From: Salinicoccus sp. Bachu38
Lineage (GTDB): Bacteria; Bacillota; Bacilli; Staphylococcales; Salinicoccaceae
Direction: 5' to 3'
DNA: 64,000 bases
Assembly: GCF_038561955.2 (NCBI RefSeq)
Contig: NZ_CP138333.2
Span: 1-64,000, forward strand
Below are positions 51,226 through 60,140 of this stretch, in pieces. Every line of letters begins with the position of its first letter. Within the stretch, counting starts at the first letter, position 1. The notes below the pieces were generated by a model, which worked only from the letters and a program-made list of their open reading frames with translations, did not search any database and was not told where the DNA came from. The position numbers and the translations under genes were made by a program.

Positions 51226-51233
51226 GTGAAACA
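51218..51233. other. parS: parS-like site (ParB/Spo0J binding)
   Basis: TTTTTCACGTGAAACA matches the 16-bp parS consensus TGTTTCACGTGAAACA at 15 positions, including the complete TTTCACGTGAAA core palindrome. It covers the start of the CHAP gene. ParB nucleates on such sites close to the origin in Firmicutes, and 51 kb from dnaA fits. Match seen; binding inferred. Confidence 0.75.
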
Positions 51234-51313
51234 TCCCTTTCCCACATTCTTTTCTTTTTATAGCATCATTTATTATACAGCCAGCCAGCACTTGATAAAA
51301 TGATAATGCTCAT

Positions 51314-51340
51314 TAAAAAAGCTGGCTCGAGGCCAGCTTT
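51314..51340 (-). terminator. Terminator of the DoxX-like gene
   Basis: AAAGCTGGC (51318-51326) pairs with GCCAGCTTT (51332-51340), loop of five; minus-strand tail is a T-run (A-run at 51315-51320). Confidence 0.9.
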
Positions 51341-51358
51341 CCATCCACTTCATATAAA

Positions 51359-51709
51359 TTATTTTTTGCCGAAGGTCTCCACGAAGCTTAGGAGGCTCAA
51401 GCTGAAGAATTTGAGTGCATTTTTGCTGCCTTCATAGCCATGGCCGGCTTTAAGGTGTTTAAAGATAGCGACTCCAAGTACGGAACTGATCATAAGTGAT
51501 CCTATCCTAGTGAATGATTTGCCCAGGAATGAAGCAAGCAGGAATAGTGAACCGATGGCTTCAAAATAGCCGGCGATTTTCATCTGTTCGGGTTTTACAT
51601 TGAACTCCTGTTCGAATTCCTCGCCCATTTGCCCTTCATTTTCAACTTTTGTCAGACCGCCTTCAATCATATTTTTACCGATGTAGGCATTGAATAGATA
51701 GTGGATCAT
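51359..51709 (-). CDS. DoxX-like small membrane protein
   Basis: 116 residues with three to four hydrophobic segments and the pattern MKIAGYFEAIGSLFLLASFL, which resembles the DoxX family (thiosulfate/redox-related membrane proteins). AAGGAG is nine bases before the ATG at 51709; an earlier ATG at 51718 touches the ribosome site. No partner gene. Family call is moderate. Confidence 0.68.
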   Translation of the reverse strand: MIHYLFNAYIGKNMIEGGLTKVENEGQMGEEFEQEFNVKPEQMKIAGYFEAIGSLFLLASFLGKSFTRIGSLMISSVLGVAIFKHLKAGHGYEGSKNALKFFSLSLLSFVETFGKK

Positions 51710-51793
51710 ATGAATCATCTCCTTTTCTTATTTTGCAAGTTTCTCAAATATAATCATAGTTGTCACTATATTTGCTTACAAAATGTAATTTGT

Positions 51794-53782
51794 TTAATTA
51801 ATGTAACGATAGGACATGAGTGCCTGCAGCATTTCAATCTCTTCCTGCAGTCTGGCACCGATGTTGGTGTCGCGTATCTTCTTCCTTTGAAGCTCCTCAT
51901 CGACGATGCGGCGCACGGAGAGTGCATCTGCACCATTCAACAGTACATTCTTCTTTGAATTGAAGTGCTGGTGGGCGACGAGTTGCATGCCATATGAGTT
52001 ATACAGCAGTGTATAGCCGGCAATTCCTGTAGTCTTCTGGTACGCCTTGGAGAAGCCGCCATCGATGACGATCATCTTGCCGTCCGCCTTGATCGGATTC
52101 TCTCCATCGATCTCCTTCACGGGTGTATGCCCATTGATGATATGGCCCTGTTCCGGATCGAGGTTGAATTCTTCAAGCATCTTCCGGCATACATCCACAT
52201 CTTCTCTCAGGTGATAGTATGGGTTCTTCTCTTCCTTGTGAGAAGCTTTGTCTTTGATGAAGTAGCGTTCAAATGTAGTCATCGCCCGTTTGCCGAACAG
52301 GGAGGAGTGTTTACCGGTCCAAAGGTACCATACAAGATCCGTCGACAGGTCATCCGTCGATTCGATATCTTTGAAGGCTTTGCGGAGATGATTCTCGAAC
52401 TGGTTCAGCAGTTCCCTTCCTTCATAGATATTTCCATCAATTTCCATCTGTTCCATATTACCGTCTTCGTCTACAGGAATACATCCATGAATCAGCAGGT
52501 TGCCATTATATTTCAGGTAGAGGCTGCCTTTTTTCATCAGGAAATTCATGTGGCGTTTCAACTTTTCCGATTGCTGGAGGGAGAGCAGGAGTTTATCGAT
52601 GACTTCCTCTTCCTCTTCGAGCAGTTTCACTGGATCTTCTGGATCGACAGTCGAGAAGCAGGTGTGCTCCAATGGATAGGTCTCCCCGTAGACTGTGATT
52701 TCCTGCTTGTCATAATCGACTTTTTCCAGAACGAGCCGCTCTTCCATTTCGAAATATGGACGGCGTTTGATGATCGGGCTTTCCAGCTTGAACTGGATGA
52801 TGGCGATGGCCTGGTGGATTTTTGTAATCTGGAGCTTTTCCTGTTCTGTAAGTGCCTTTTCCGAATGCTGCTTCGGATGGAAGGCAGGATTGTCTTCATA
52901 ATATTTCTCAGCCAGGTTCAGAAGTGGACGCAGGTTGATGCCGTATGCATCTTCGATGATATCAAGGTTGTCATAGCGTGCACAAATCCTGAGAATGTTC
53001 GCAAGGCATACTTTTGAGCCGGCATATGCACCGATCCACAGTACATCGTGGTTCCCCCACTGGATATCCAAGGAATGATAGTCGATCAGCGTATCCATGA
53101 TCTTATCCGGCTCCGGTCCTCGGTCGTAGATGTCCCCTACTACATGGAGGTGGTCGACGACCAGGCGCTGTGTTGTATAGGAAAGGCCTATGATGAGTTT
53201 CTCTGCCTGGCCGAGTGTAATGATCTTGTCAACGATCTTTTCATAATAAGGCTTTTTATTCGTATCTTCATCACTCTTGTAGAGCAGTTCCTCGATGATG
53301 TAGACAAATTGTTTCGGCAAAGCTTTTCTCAGCTTTGAACGTGTGTACTTGGAAGAGGCGAAAGATATCAGTTCGATCATATGATGAATCTTTATTTTAT
53401 ACCATTCGTTCAGCGCCTCTCTTGAACCTACCTGGTTCTTGACCAGTTTCAATTTGTCCTCCGGGTAATATACGAGGGCTGCAAATTCGCTGATTTCATC
53501 CTCTGTCAGCCTGTCCTTGAAAACATCCCGGATTTTTACCCGTACGTTGCCGGACCCATTCCTCAGCACATGCTGAAAAGCCTGGAATTCCCCATGCAGA
53601 TCGCTGACAAAATGTTCAGTGCCCTTCGGCAGGTCCAGTATGGACTCGAGATTGATGATCTCCGTGACGACTTTTTCTTCGCTATTGAATTTTTCTGACA
53701 GCAGGTTGAGATATTTCGCTTCCATATCCCGTCCTTTGCCGACTGTCCCAGTTTTGAAATCGTTACCAAAAGTATTTACCAT
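51794..53782 (-). CDS. fbp: Fructose-1,6-bisphosphatase class III
   Basis: Gluconeogenic phosphatase of the Firmicutes-specific class III, 662 residues against about 670 in B. subtilis. Metallophosphatase motifs: [13 protein letters not shown] near 58, [17 protein letters not shown] near 212, [12 protein letters not shown] near 240, and [15 protein letters not shown] and [11 protein letters not shown] toward the C-terminus. CAGGAG precedes the ATG at 53782; a GTG nine bases upstream is less well placed. With the hut operon it shows growth on amino acids without sugar. Confidence 0.95.
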   Translation of the reverse strand: MVNTFGNDFKTGTVGKGRDMEAKYLNLLSEKFNSEEKVVTEIINLESILDLPKGTEHFVSDLHGEFQAFQHVLRNGSGNVRVKIRDVFKDRLTEDEISEFAALVYYPEDKLKLVKNQVGSREALNEWYKIKIHHMIELISFASSKYTRSKLRKALPKQFVYIIEELLYKSDEDTNKKPYYEKIVDKIITLGQAEKLIIGLSYTTQRLVVDHLHVVGDIYDRGPEPDKIMDTLIDYHSLDIQWGNHDVLWIGAYAGSKVCLANILRICARYDNLDIIEDAYGINLRPLLNLAEKYYEDNPAFHPKQHSEKALTEQEKLQITKIHQAIAIIQFKLESPIIKRRPYFEMEERLVLEKVDYDKQEITVYGETYPLEHTCFSTVDPEDPVKLLEEEEEVIDKLLLSLQQSEKLKRHMNFLMKKGSLYLKYNGNLLIHGCIPVDEDGNMEQMEIDGNIYEGRELLNQFENHLRKAFKDIESTDDLSTDLVWYLWTGKHSSLFGKRAMTTFERYFIKDKASHKEEKNPYYHLREDVDVCRKMLEEFNLDPEQGHIINGHTPVKEIDGENPIKADGKMIVIDGGFSKAYQKTTGIAGYTLLYNSYGMQLVAHQHFNSKKNVLLNGADALSVRRIVDEELQRKKIRDTNIGARLQEEIEMLQALMSYRYIN

Positions 53783-53892
53783 AAGACACACTCCTGTTCA
53801 GATATTACCCTCCATTATACTTGAATTTCGGGAGTTTTGGCGCAGTCCTTTCAGATTCATTACATTTACATTCATTTTCATAGCTGAGTTCT

Positions 53893-54543
53893 TCATGAAT
53901 CCAGCATGAACGTTGTATGCCGTACATTGTTGGTGTGGATGATCTTCAGCCCCGTTCTATTGGCAATATAATGCATGGTTTTTGGCGTATAGAAGGAGAT
54001 ATGAGTGCGGTCACGCATATAGTGCCAGTTGTTGAAATGATTCATGTCATTGTGGTGGAAAAGGGTCATGACAGCAAGTACTCCCTCAGGTTTCAAGAGG
54101 TCGGCGAACCGGCTGAAGTATTCGAGGGGGTCTTCCAGATGTTCGACCACTTCAGTAGCGGTAATCAGATCGTACTTTTTTCCCTCATAGATCCTCTCCG
54201 GGACATAGAACAGGTCGTATATGTCCATATGGAAATCATGGTTCTGATCCAGTATCTGGGCAAGAACCGGTGCCGGCCCACTTCCGAAATCAAGGCCCTG
54301 AACATCGCCGCTGACATAGGGGAAGACCGCATCATACAGAAACTCATAGAAGAAATCGACATACCCGGGGTCATCGATCGAGTTGTTGTGGGAGTTGTAG
54401 ATTTTGAGTTCCTCCTGTTCAGAAAGGATGCTGTTTTCATCTTTAGAAACATATTCACAGAAAGGGCAAAAGTGGTAGTCACCAAGTTTTTGATGGCTGA
54501 AAAGGCTGGTGTCTGAGTGGCATAATTTGCATCCCGTGTTCAT
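53893..54543 (-). CDS. Class I SAM-dependent methyltransferase with zinc-ribbon-like N-terminus
   Basis: 216 residues. N-terminal four-cysteine knuckle (CKLC near 5-8 and CPFC near 26-29), then a Rossmann methyltransferase with VQGLDFGSGPAPVL (SAM-binding motif I) and LITATEVVEHLEDPLEYFSRF. This layout is common among C-methyltransferases and small-molecule methyltransferases; the substrate is unknown. AGAGGTGA precedes the ATG at 54543. An in-frame extension reaches 54612, through the upstream hsp20 terminator, and is unlikely. Confidence 0.85.
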   Translation of the reverse strand: MNTGCKLCHSDTSLFSHQKLGDYHFCPFCEYVSKDENSILSEQEELKIYNSHNNSIDDPGYVDFFYEFLYDAVFPYVSGDVQGLDFGSGPAPVLAQILDQNHDFHMDIYDLFYVPERIYEGKKYDLITATEVVEHLEDPLEYFSRFADLLKPEGVLAVMTLFHHNDMNHFNNWHYMRDRTHISFYTPKTMHYIANRTGLKIIHTNNVRHTTFMLDS

Positions 54544-54583
54544 CGCATCACCTCTTAATCTGTAAGTTTTCCTTATTATACCA

Positions 54584-54614
54584 ATAAAAAAAGCATGAAC
54601 CAAAAGGTTCATGC
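54584..54614 (-). terminator. Terminator of hsp20
   Basis: GCATGAACC (54593-54601) pairs with GGTTCATGC (54606-54614), loop AAAA; minus-strand tail is seven T. Confidence 0.93.
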
Positions 54615-54636
54615 CTGTTCACTGATTATTTATCGT

Positions 54637-55065
54637 CTAATTGATTTCAATGCGTTTCGAGCGGTCATCTCTATTTGTTTTTGGGAGTGTTATTTTCAGT
54701 ATACCGTTATTGAAGTCGGCTGAAATGCCGTCCTCCCGGATGTTATCGAAGGCAAATTGGCGTTTTATGGTGCTGTAGCTGCGTTCACGATGAATGACAC
54801 GTCCCTGATCATCCTTGGCTTCATTATCGATGGATTGTTCACCTGAAATCGACAGTATACCGTTACTATATTCAATATTGATGTTTTCCTTCTCGATGCC
54901 TGGCAGTTCCGCCTCGAGGACATATGAGTGGTCATACTCTCGAATGTCGGATTTCATCGTGCTTTCAGGGAATTGTGTAAAGAGTTGACGACCAACATCC
55001 CTGAACATATCGCTAGGACTCATATCAAAAAAGCTGTTGTTGAAAGGTTTCATTTCAAAAGCCAT
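54637..55065 (-). CDS. hsp20: Hsp20/alpha-crystallin small heat-shock protein
   Basis: ATP-independent holdase chaperone, 142 residues. Alpha-crystallin domain about 35-135, starting at DIREYDHSYVLEAELPGIEKENINIEY and closing with the GILKITLPK block that carries the family I/L-x-I/L-type end. AAAGGAG precedes the ATG. Its promoter carries a CtsR-type operator. Confidence 0.95.
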   Translation of the reverse strand: MAFEMKPFNNSFFDMSPSDMFRDVGRQLFTQFPESTMKSDIREYDHSYVLEAELPGIEKENINIEYSNGILSISGEQSIDNEAKDDQGRVIHRERSYSTIKRQFAFDNIREDGISADFNNGILKITLPKTNRDDRSKRIEIN

Positions 55066-55136
55066 TCCACATCTCTCCTTTAATGATAATATACAAAGCC
55101 CCGGATATCTTCACACCCTGCCGACTTTGCATATAT

Positions 55137-55166
55137 ATTATAACACTAAGGTCAATGTTGGTCAAA
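55137..55166 (-). promoter_or_regulatory. hsp20 promoter with CtsR operator
   Basis: On the minus strand, TTGACC (55165-55160), exactly 17 bp, TATAAT (55142-55137). Overlapping the -35 is the direct heptad repeat GGTCAAT-GTT-GGTCAAA (55150-55166 on the + strand), one heptad base and the middle spacer base off the CtsR consensus (RGTCAAA-NAN-RGTCAAA). Binding would block polymerase until heat inactivates CtsR. Confidence 0.85.
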
Positions 55167-55356
55167 TGATAATGATTAATTTATATCAATATTTATTTTC
55201 TATGTATTGCTTACTATTTAATACCTTATAATAATATATTACATTAGCATTTTATCTAACCAAGTTTGATTTATTAAATTCCTTATGTTAGGTTGGTAAA
55301 GCGCACTAAGAGGGTGCAACGGATAAAAAATGTTGAACAGTTAAGGAATGAGAGAT

Positions 55357-56397
55357 GTGGGCATAATAGAAATAAAGGATGTAACCAAGGTTTTTGGAGA
55401 TTACACCAAAGAGGTGCAGGATCTATTACATAGCAATGAATCGAAGGATGAAATATTCAAGAAGACAGGCGCCACAGTGGCGGTAAAATCTGCGAATATG
55501 ACGGTAGAACAAGGTGAAGTCTTTGTAGTCATGGGGCTTTCAGGGAGTGGCAAATCCACTCTGATAAGACTCATCAATCGCCTGATAGATCCGACAGATG
55601 GGAATCTGATTGTTAAAGATAAGAATGTCTCCAAGTTAAGTGCAGAGGAACTGAGAGAATTCAGAAGAGTGAACTTGAGTATGGTTTTTCAGAAGTTTGC
55701 TTTGTTTCCATTTAAAAATATACTCGAGAATGCTGCTTTCGGGTTGGAGGTAAGAAAGATTCCCAAGAAAGAAAGGCTGGAGAAGGCGGAGAACGCCCTC
55801 AGACTGGTCGGATTGGATAACTATAAGACCCAGTATCCGGATCAATTGTCCGGTGGAATGCAGCAGCGTGTAGGTCTGGCTCGGGCACTTGCAAACGAAA
55901 CGGACATACTTTTGATGGATGAAGCATTTTCTGCCCTCGATCCCCTGATCAGGAAGGAAATGCAGCATGAGTTGCTGCAGTTGCAAAAAAAGATGAAGAA
56001 AACGATTGTCTTCATCACTCATGATCTGGATGAGGCACTTAGTATCGGGGACCGCATCGCCCTCATGAAAGATGGTGCAATCGCACAAGTAGGCAGACCT
56101 GAAGAAATCGTAAGAAAACCTGCGGATGATTATGTAAAATCTTTTGTAAAAGATATAGACCGCTCAAAGGTGCTTAAGGTCAAACATATCATGACACCAC
56201 GTGGCAATGACTGGATATCTGATCCTAAGCACACGATTGACTCGGAAGCACTGCTATACAAAACATTCGATGCTTTTAAAGAGGGCGTCAAGGAACTAGG
56301 TGTCGAAGAAAACGGAGAAACGATCGGTGTCGTAGAGTTTGATAAGGTGTTTGAAGTTCTGGCCCAGGGAAGCGAGGTGAATGGTGATGTTGGATAG
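55357..56397 (+). CDS. opuAA: Glycine betaine ABC transporter ATPase OpuAA
   Basis: ATP-binding subunit of an OpuA/ProU-type osmolyte importer. Walker A GLSGSGKSTLIRL near 61, signature LSGGMQQRVGLARAL near 165, Walker B ILLMDEAFSALDP near 185; C-terminal regulatory region (from about 275) that is shorter than the double-CBS tail of some relatives. Of two starts, the ATG at 55348 abuts AAGGA while the GTG at 55357 is nine bases from it; I chose the GTG (346 residues). The operon opuAA-AB-AC follows the B. subtilis order. Confidence 0.94.
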   Translation: MGIIEIKDVTKVFGDYTKEVQDLLHSNESKDEIFKKTGATVAVKSANMTVEQGEVFVVMGLSGSGKSTLIRLINRLIDPTDGNLIVKDKNVSKLSAEELREFRRVNLSMVFQKFALFPFKNILENAAFGLEVRKIPKKERLEKAENALRLVGLDNYKTQYPDQLSGGMQQRVGLARALANETDILLMDEAFSALDPLIRKEMQHELLQLQKKMKKTIVFITHDLDEALSIGDRIALMKDGAIAQVGRPEEIVRKPADDYVKSFVKDIDRSKVLKVKHIMTPRGNDWISDPKHTIDSEALLYKTFDAFKEGVKELGVEENGETIGVVEFDKVFEVLAQGSEVNGDVG

Positions 56398-57223
56398 TCT
56401 CCCGCGTTTGCCTGTTGCCGACTGGACAGCGAGTTTTGTGGACTGGCTGACCAGTTCGTTCAGCTTCATATTTGACCCTATAAAACTGTATCTTGGCAGT
56501 CTGATGGATATGATCATCACTATTTTGGAGTTTATACCTCCAATACTCTTCATCCTCATTATCATGGCATTGGCTGCAATATTCATGACGAGAAAGATCG
56601 TATCTCCGTTGCTGATTGGTCTCGGTCTCCTATTCATATATAATCAGGGGTTATGGGAGCATCTGATTGATACGATGACGCTGGTAATCATAAGTGGGTT
56701 AATATCAGTCATTATCGGCATCCCATTGGGCATCCTCATGTCCAGAAGTGACTATTTCGAATCGTTCATGAAACCGGTTCTAGATTTCATGCAGACGATG
56801 CCGGCTTTTGTTTACCTGATACCAGCCGTTGCATTTTTCGGTATTGGAATGGTGCCGGGTGTGTTTGCTTCTGTTATTTTCTCTGCTCCCCCTACGATTC
56901 GGTTGACGAATCTGGGAATTAGGCAGATTTCAACAGACCTGATTGAAGCAAGTGATGCATTCGGTACTACACCTTTCCAAAAACTGGTCAAAGTACAATT
57001 GCCACTTGCGAAAGTGTCCATCATGGCCGGTGTAAATCAGACAATCATGCTGGCACTTTCAATGGTAGTCATCGCATCCATGATCGGTGCGCCGGGTCTT
57101 GGAACGGAAGTATTGAGTTCTCTGCAGAGAGCTCAAGTAGGTACAGGGTTTGTTGCTGGATTGGGTATCGTGATATTAGCAATAATAATTGATCGTTTTA
57201 CACAGTCCAAGAAAAATATATAG
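56387..57223 (+). CDS. opuAB: Glycine betaine ABC transporter permease OpuAB
   Basis: Membrane subunit with an amphipathic N-terminal stretch followed by about six or seven membrane segments; the cytoplasmic EAA-like loop LIEASDAFGTTPFQKLVKVQLPLAK near 185 contacts the ATPase. 278 residues from the ATG at 56387, which is correctly spaced from GAGGTGA; the ATG at 56381 is too close. It overlaps opuAA by 11 bases. Confidence 0.95.
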   Translation: MLDSLPRLPVADWTASFVDWLTSSFSFIFDPIKLYLGSLMDMIITILEFIPPILFILIIMALAAIFMTRKIVSPLLIGLGLLFIYNQGLWEHLIDTMTLVIISGLISVIIGIPLGILMSRSDYFESFMKPVLDFMQTMPAFVYLIPAVAFFGIGMVPGVFASVIFSAPPTIRLTNLGIRQISTDLIEASDAFGTTPFQKLVKVQLPLAKVSIMAGVNQTIMLALSMVVIASMIGAPGLGTEVLSSLQRAQVGTGFVAGLGIVILAIIIDRFTQSKKNI

Positions 57224-57249
57224 AACCAATAATCTTAGGAGGTTATTTT

Positions 57250-58137
57250 GTGAAAAAGTGGAATCTTTTAGTACTGACACTTGTATTATCAGTTGTCCTT
57301 GCAGCATGTGGGGGCACGGAAGAGACGGAGACATCAGAAGAAGGCGGAACAGAAGATAATGGTAACTTGGGTGAAGAGAGCCTTACTCTCTCATATGTAG
57401 AATGGGATTCAGAAATTGCTTCTACTTACGTCATCCAGAAAGTCTTGGAAGATGCTGGATACAGCGTTGAAATAACACCGCTTGATAATGCCATCATGTG
57501 GCAGTCGGTCGCAACCGGTGAATCGGATGGCATGGTAAGTGCATGGTTGCCTTTGACACATGGAGATCTATACGACGAGTATGAAGAACAATTTGAAGAT
57601 CTGGGCGCAAACTTGGAAGGTGCAAAAATTGGTATGGTCGTGCCTCAGGACTTCCCAGTAGATTCGATTGCTGATCTTAGCGATGAAGCTGGACAGACTG
57701 TCACTGGTATTGAACCAGGGGCTGGCGTTGTCCAAGCCGCAGAAAATGCAGTGGAAGAGTACGATAACCTTGAAGGATGGGAAGTACAAACTTCATCCTC
57801 AGGTGCAATGGCGACTGAACTTGGACAAGCAATGGAAAATGGCGAGGAAATCGTCGTTACAGGCTGGTCCCCCCACTGGAAGTTCCAAGTACATGACTTG
57901 AAATATCTCGATGATCCTGAAGGTATATTCGGAGAAGAAGAACACATCAATACCATCGTTCGTCAAGGACTGGGTGAAGACAGCCCGCACGCCTATGATA
58001 TTCTCGATAACTTTAGTTGGACGACAGAAGATATGGAAGCAGTAATGCTTGATATAGAAGAAGGCGCTTCACCTGAAGAAGCGGCTACAACTTGGGTTGA
58101 AGAGAATCAGGATATGGTATCAGAGTGGACACAATAA
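57250..58137 (+). CDS. opuAC: Glycine betaine-binding lipoprotein OpuAC
   Basis: Extracellular binding protein anchored by lipidation. Signal peptide with lipobox VLAACGG (Cys20), an acidic serine/glycine/glutamate linker, then the QAT-type binding domain with TLSYVEWDSEIASTYV and VTGWSPHWKFQVHDLKYLDDPEGIFG; tryptophans in such positions form the betaine cage. 295 residues, start GTG with AGGAGG before it. Strongly acidic composition is typical for exported proteins of salt-adapted bacteria. Confidence 0.95.
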   Translation: MKKWNLLVLTLVLSVVLAACGGTEETETSEEGGTEDNGNLGEESLTLSYVEWDSEIASTYVIQKVLEDAGYSVEITPLDNAIMWQSVATGESDGMVSAWLPLTHGDLYDEYEEQFEDLGANLEGAKIGMVVPQDFPVDSIADLSDEAGQTVTGIEPGAGVVQAAENAVEEYDNLEGWEVQTSSSGAMATELGQAMENGEEIVVTGWSPHWKFQVHDLKYLDDPEGIFGEEEHINTIVRQGLGEDSPHAYDILDNFSWTTEDMEAVMLDIEEGASPEEAATTWVEENQDMVSEWTQ

Positions 58138-58150
58138 GTAATACGGAGAA

Positions 58151-58187
58151 AAGGATGGCCTCAATTGGGAGGTCATCCTTTTTTTGT
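58151..58187 (+). terminator. Terminator of the opuA operon
   Basis: A 12-bp stem (58151-58162 with 58169-58180, one G-T pair), six-base loop and seven T. Confidence 0.93.
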
Positions 58188-58213
58188 TTGGATATTGGCT
58201 GGCAATTTCGACT

Positions 58214-58825
58214 CTAATATCTGTGTCTTTTCATCTCTTCTGATATCTGACGTGCTTTTTGATCATTCTTCTCGGCCAGGTGTTCCATGACGCTGTCAAA
58301 GTCTCTCCTACTTTTGTTCTGGTTCATTTTGTAGGCCGCCTGCACTTCATTGACTTCTATTTTGAACCCGACGATACCTTTTATCTGACCTTTACTCTTA
58401 TCGGATAGGTTTTCCCATGTCTTGCCTGCCTCGCGATGGCCTTCATAGCGATCCAGCAGGTGGATTAGGTCGTTCTCCAATTCGTCCTCTGAAAGCAATG
58501 TTCCTGAACCATAGATGTGGAGGGATTGATAGTTCCAGGTCGAGACCTCCTCCTTTTCATACCAGGAAGCGGAAACGTACGCGTGTGGCCCCTGGAATAT
58601 GAGCAGTATATCGTCGTTATCATCAATGGTCTTCCATTGCGGATTGCCCTTCGCAAGGTGCCCGGTGATGACATGGCCATTGCCACTCCGGCTCATTTCC
58701 ATGGGAACATGGGTGGCCATTGGCCGGCCGTTATCATTGGATATGATTGTCCCGAATGGATGGTTTCTTACAAAGCTTTCGATTTCATCCAAATTAGTTA
58801 CTTTATAGTACTTTGGTATATACAT
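58214..58825 (-). CDS. paiB: PaiB-type FMN-binding protein
   Basis: 203 residues with a flavin-reductase-like split barrel: MYIPKYYKVTNLDEIESFVRNHPFGTI, LAKGNPQWKTI, VLLIFQGPHAYVSASWY-like block and WNYQSLHIYG. PaiB in B. subtilis was described as a negative regulator of sporulation and degradative enzyme genes; members bind FMN or heme. It follows the PaiA-like acetyltransferase on the same strand, 21 bases away, so both form one operon. Confidence 0.92.
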   Translation of the reverse strand: MYIPKYYKVTNLDEIESFVRNHPFGTIISNDNGRPMATHVPMEMSRSGNGHVITGHLAKGNPQWKTIDDNDDILLIFQGPHAYVSASWYEKEEVSTWNYQSLHIYGSGTLLSEDELENDLIHLLDRYEGHREAGKTWENLSDKSKGQIKGIVGFKIEVNEVQAAYKMNQNKSRRDFDSVMEHLAEKNDQKARQISEEMKRHRY

Positions 58826-58846
58826 CAGAACACCCCTTTTTCGAAT

Positions 58847-59368
58847 TTATGATGCAAGCGGCTTCACCATGATGATATCAGTCTGCTCTTCATCCCCCAT
58901 GTAGAAGGAATGGCTCCCCTCCTCCCTGAAGCCGAGCTTTTTGTAGAAGGCGATGGCTTTATCATTTTTTTCCCATACACCGAGCCATATTTTGGAGGTC
59001 TGCATTTCATTGGCGATATCCATTGCCTTATCGAACAGTATGCGGCCAAGCCCCTGCCCTTGGAAAGCCTTCAGTATGTAAATCCGTTCGATTTCCAAAG
59101 CATCATTGCCCATCTCTTCGGTCTGGGCATCTCCAGTGTTTATTTTTAGGTAGCCGGCGTGGTCATCCCCTGCATATATGAAGAAGAACTGGGAGTCTTT
59201 TTCAGAAAGTTCATTTTTAACCTTCTTTTCAGTGAATGCCTGGGCAAGGTAGGCTTCCATATTCTCCGGTTTGTTCTGTGCCCTGAACGTTTCGTCAAAC
59301 GTGACATGGCTGATCTCCTGCAGCTGTTTCCAGTCATTTTCTGTGCATCTTGTAATTGTCATGTTCAT
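58847..59368 (-). CDS. paiA: GNAT acetyltransferase, PaiA-like (polyamine acetyltransferase)
   Basis: 173-residue GNAT fold with the acetyl-CoA loop LKAFQGQGLGRILFDKAMD (Q/R-x-x-G-x-G/A) near 104 and the end WEKNDKAIAFYKKLGFREEGSHSFYMGDE. B. subtilis PaiA acetylates spermidine and spermine; the pair with paiB supports the same assignment. GGGGTGA precedes the ATG at 59368; starts at 59377 (GTG) or 59362 are possible. Confidence 0.88.
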   Translation of the reverse strand: MNMTITRCTENDWKQLQEISHVTFDETFRAQNKPENMEAYLAQAFTEKKVKNELSEKDSQFFFIYAGDDHAGYLKINTGDAQTEEMGNDALEIERIYILKAFQGQGLGRILFDKAMDIANEMQTSKIWLGVWEKNDKAIAFYKKLGFREEGSHSFYMGDEEQTDIIMVKPLAS

Positions 59369-59454
59369 CTGCTTCACCCCAATGATAGAATATTCTTATT
59401 GATAGTTTACCACGTTGGACGTATTCGGAATAATAAGTTGAAAAGGAGAATTTG

Positions 59455-60090
59455 ATGAGGATAAGGGATATACTGATTGGAATAGTCGTGGTGGTACTGG
59501 CTGGATGCGGAAGTGCAACCAATACGATGAAGACAGCTGAAGTCTCTGAAAATGAAAAGCAGCTTATATCAGCCCTTTCCGAGGAAACATTTGTTTATGA
59601 GGTTGAGCATGCAGATTTGGAAAAACCTTATTTGAATATTTGGATTGAAGAGTATGTATACGGAGAAAAACAAGAAGAGTATCTGATGAGGCATAGTACG
59701 GAAAGAACAGATGAAACTGGAAGTGGATCAGACGAGGGAAGACTTTATTTCTCCCTTCAAGACCAGAATAACGATCGGAAATCAATTAAGATTATACATA
59801 TGGATAATGGAGTCTACAGTATCAGTGAGCTTGATGCTGTATTTGGTGAGGAGGTTGATATGGAGAATATGAGCAGGACGTCCAGCACTGAAATTGGTGA
59901 GTCCGTCGATTTCAGTGATGAAGCGGAAGTGGTCATCGGTGTTATGCAGTATTTTGATAATGCATCTGAAGTACGAGGTGTTGTACCTGAGGCGCTGAAT
60001 AAGGGGAATGTCCGTGCAGAAGACCTGTTTGAAGAGAATCCCGTTTCCTATTTGATCAAGGTCCAGTTCTCATCAGAACCCCACTCATGA
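59455..60090 (+). CDS. Lipoprotein of unknown function
   Basis: 211 residues. Signal peptide with lipobox VVLAGCGS (Cys near 18), then an acidic, soluble, probably two-part domain with no motif I recognise (segments such as LNIWIEEYVYGEKQEEYLMRH and VEFSDEAEVVIGVMQYFDN-like helices). AAAGGAG precedes the ATG; a TTG just upstream is also possible. It stands alone between paiA and a bidirectional terminator. Function unknown. Confidence 0.82.
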   Translation: MRIRDILIGIVVVVLAGCGSATNTMKTAEVSENEKQLISALSEETFVYEVEHADLEKPYLNIWIEEYVYGEKQEEYLMRHSTERTDETGSGSDEGRLYFSLQDQNNDRKSIKIIHMDNGVYSISELDAVFGEEVDMENMSRTSSTEIGESVDFSDEAEVVIGVMQYFDNASEVRGVVPEALNKGNVRAEDLFEENPVSYLIKVQFSSEPHS

Positions 60091-60108
60091 TTATATATTG
60101 AAAATTAA

Positions 60109-60140
60109 AGGACCGCAGTGCCTCTCACTGCGGTCCTAGT
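60109..60140. terminator. Bidirectional terminator
   Basis: A perfect 12-bp stem (60109-60120 with 60126-60137), loop CCTCT. The minus-strand tail TTTAATTTT is good; the + tail is weaker. It lies between the lipoprotein gene and the convergent TDT transporter gene, whose stop codon it contains. Confidence 0.88.

Noticed and set aside
55167-55181. TGATAATGATTAATT as a Fur/PerR box
   Set aside because: Only the left half and centre match the 7-1-7 palindrome; the right half is off at about three positions in a very AT-rich region.
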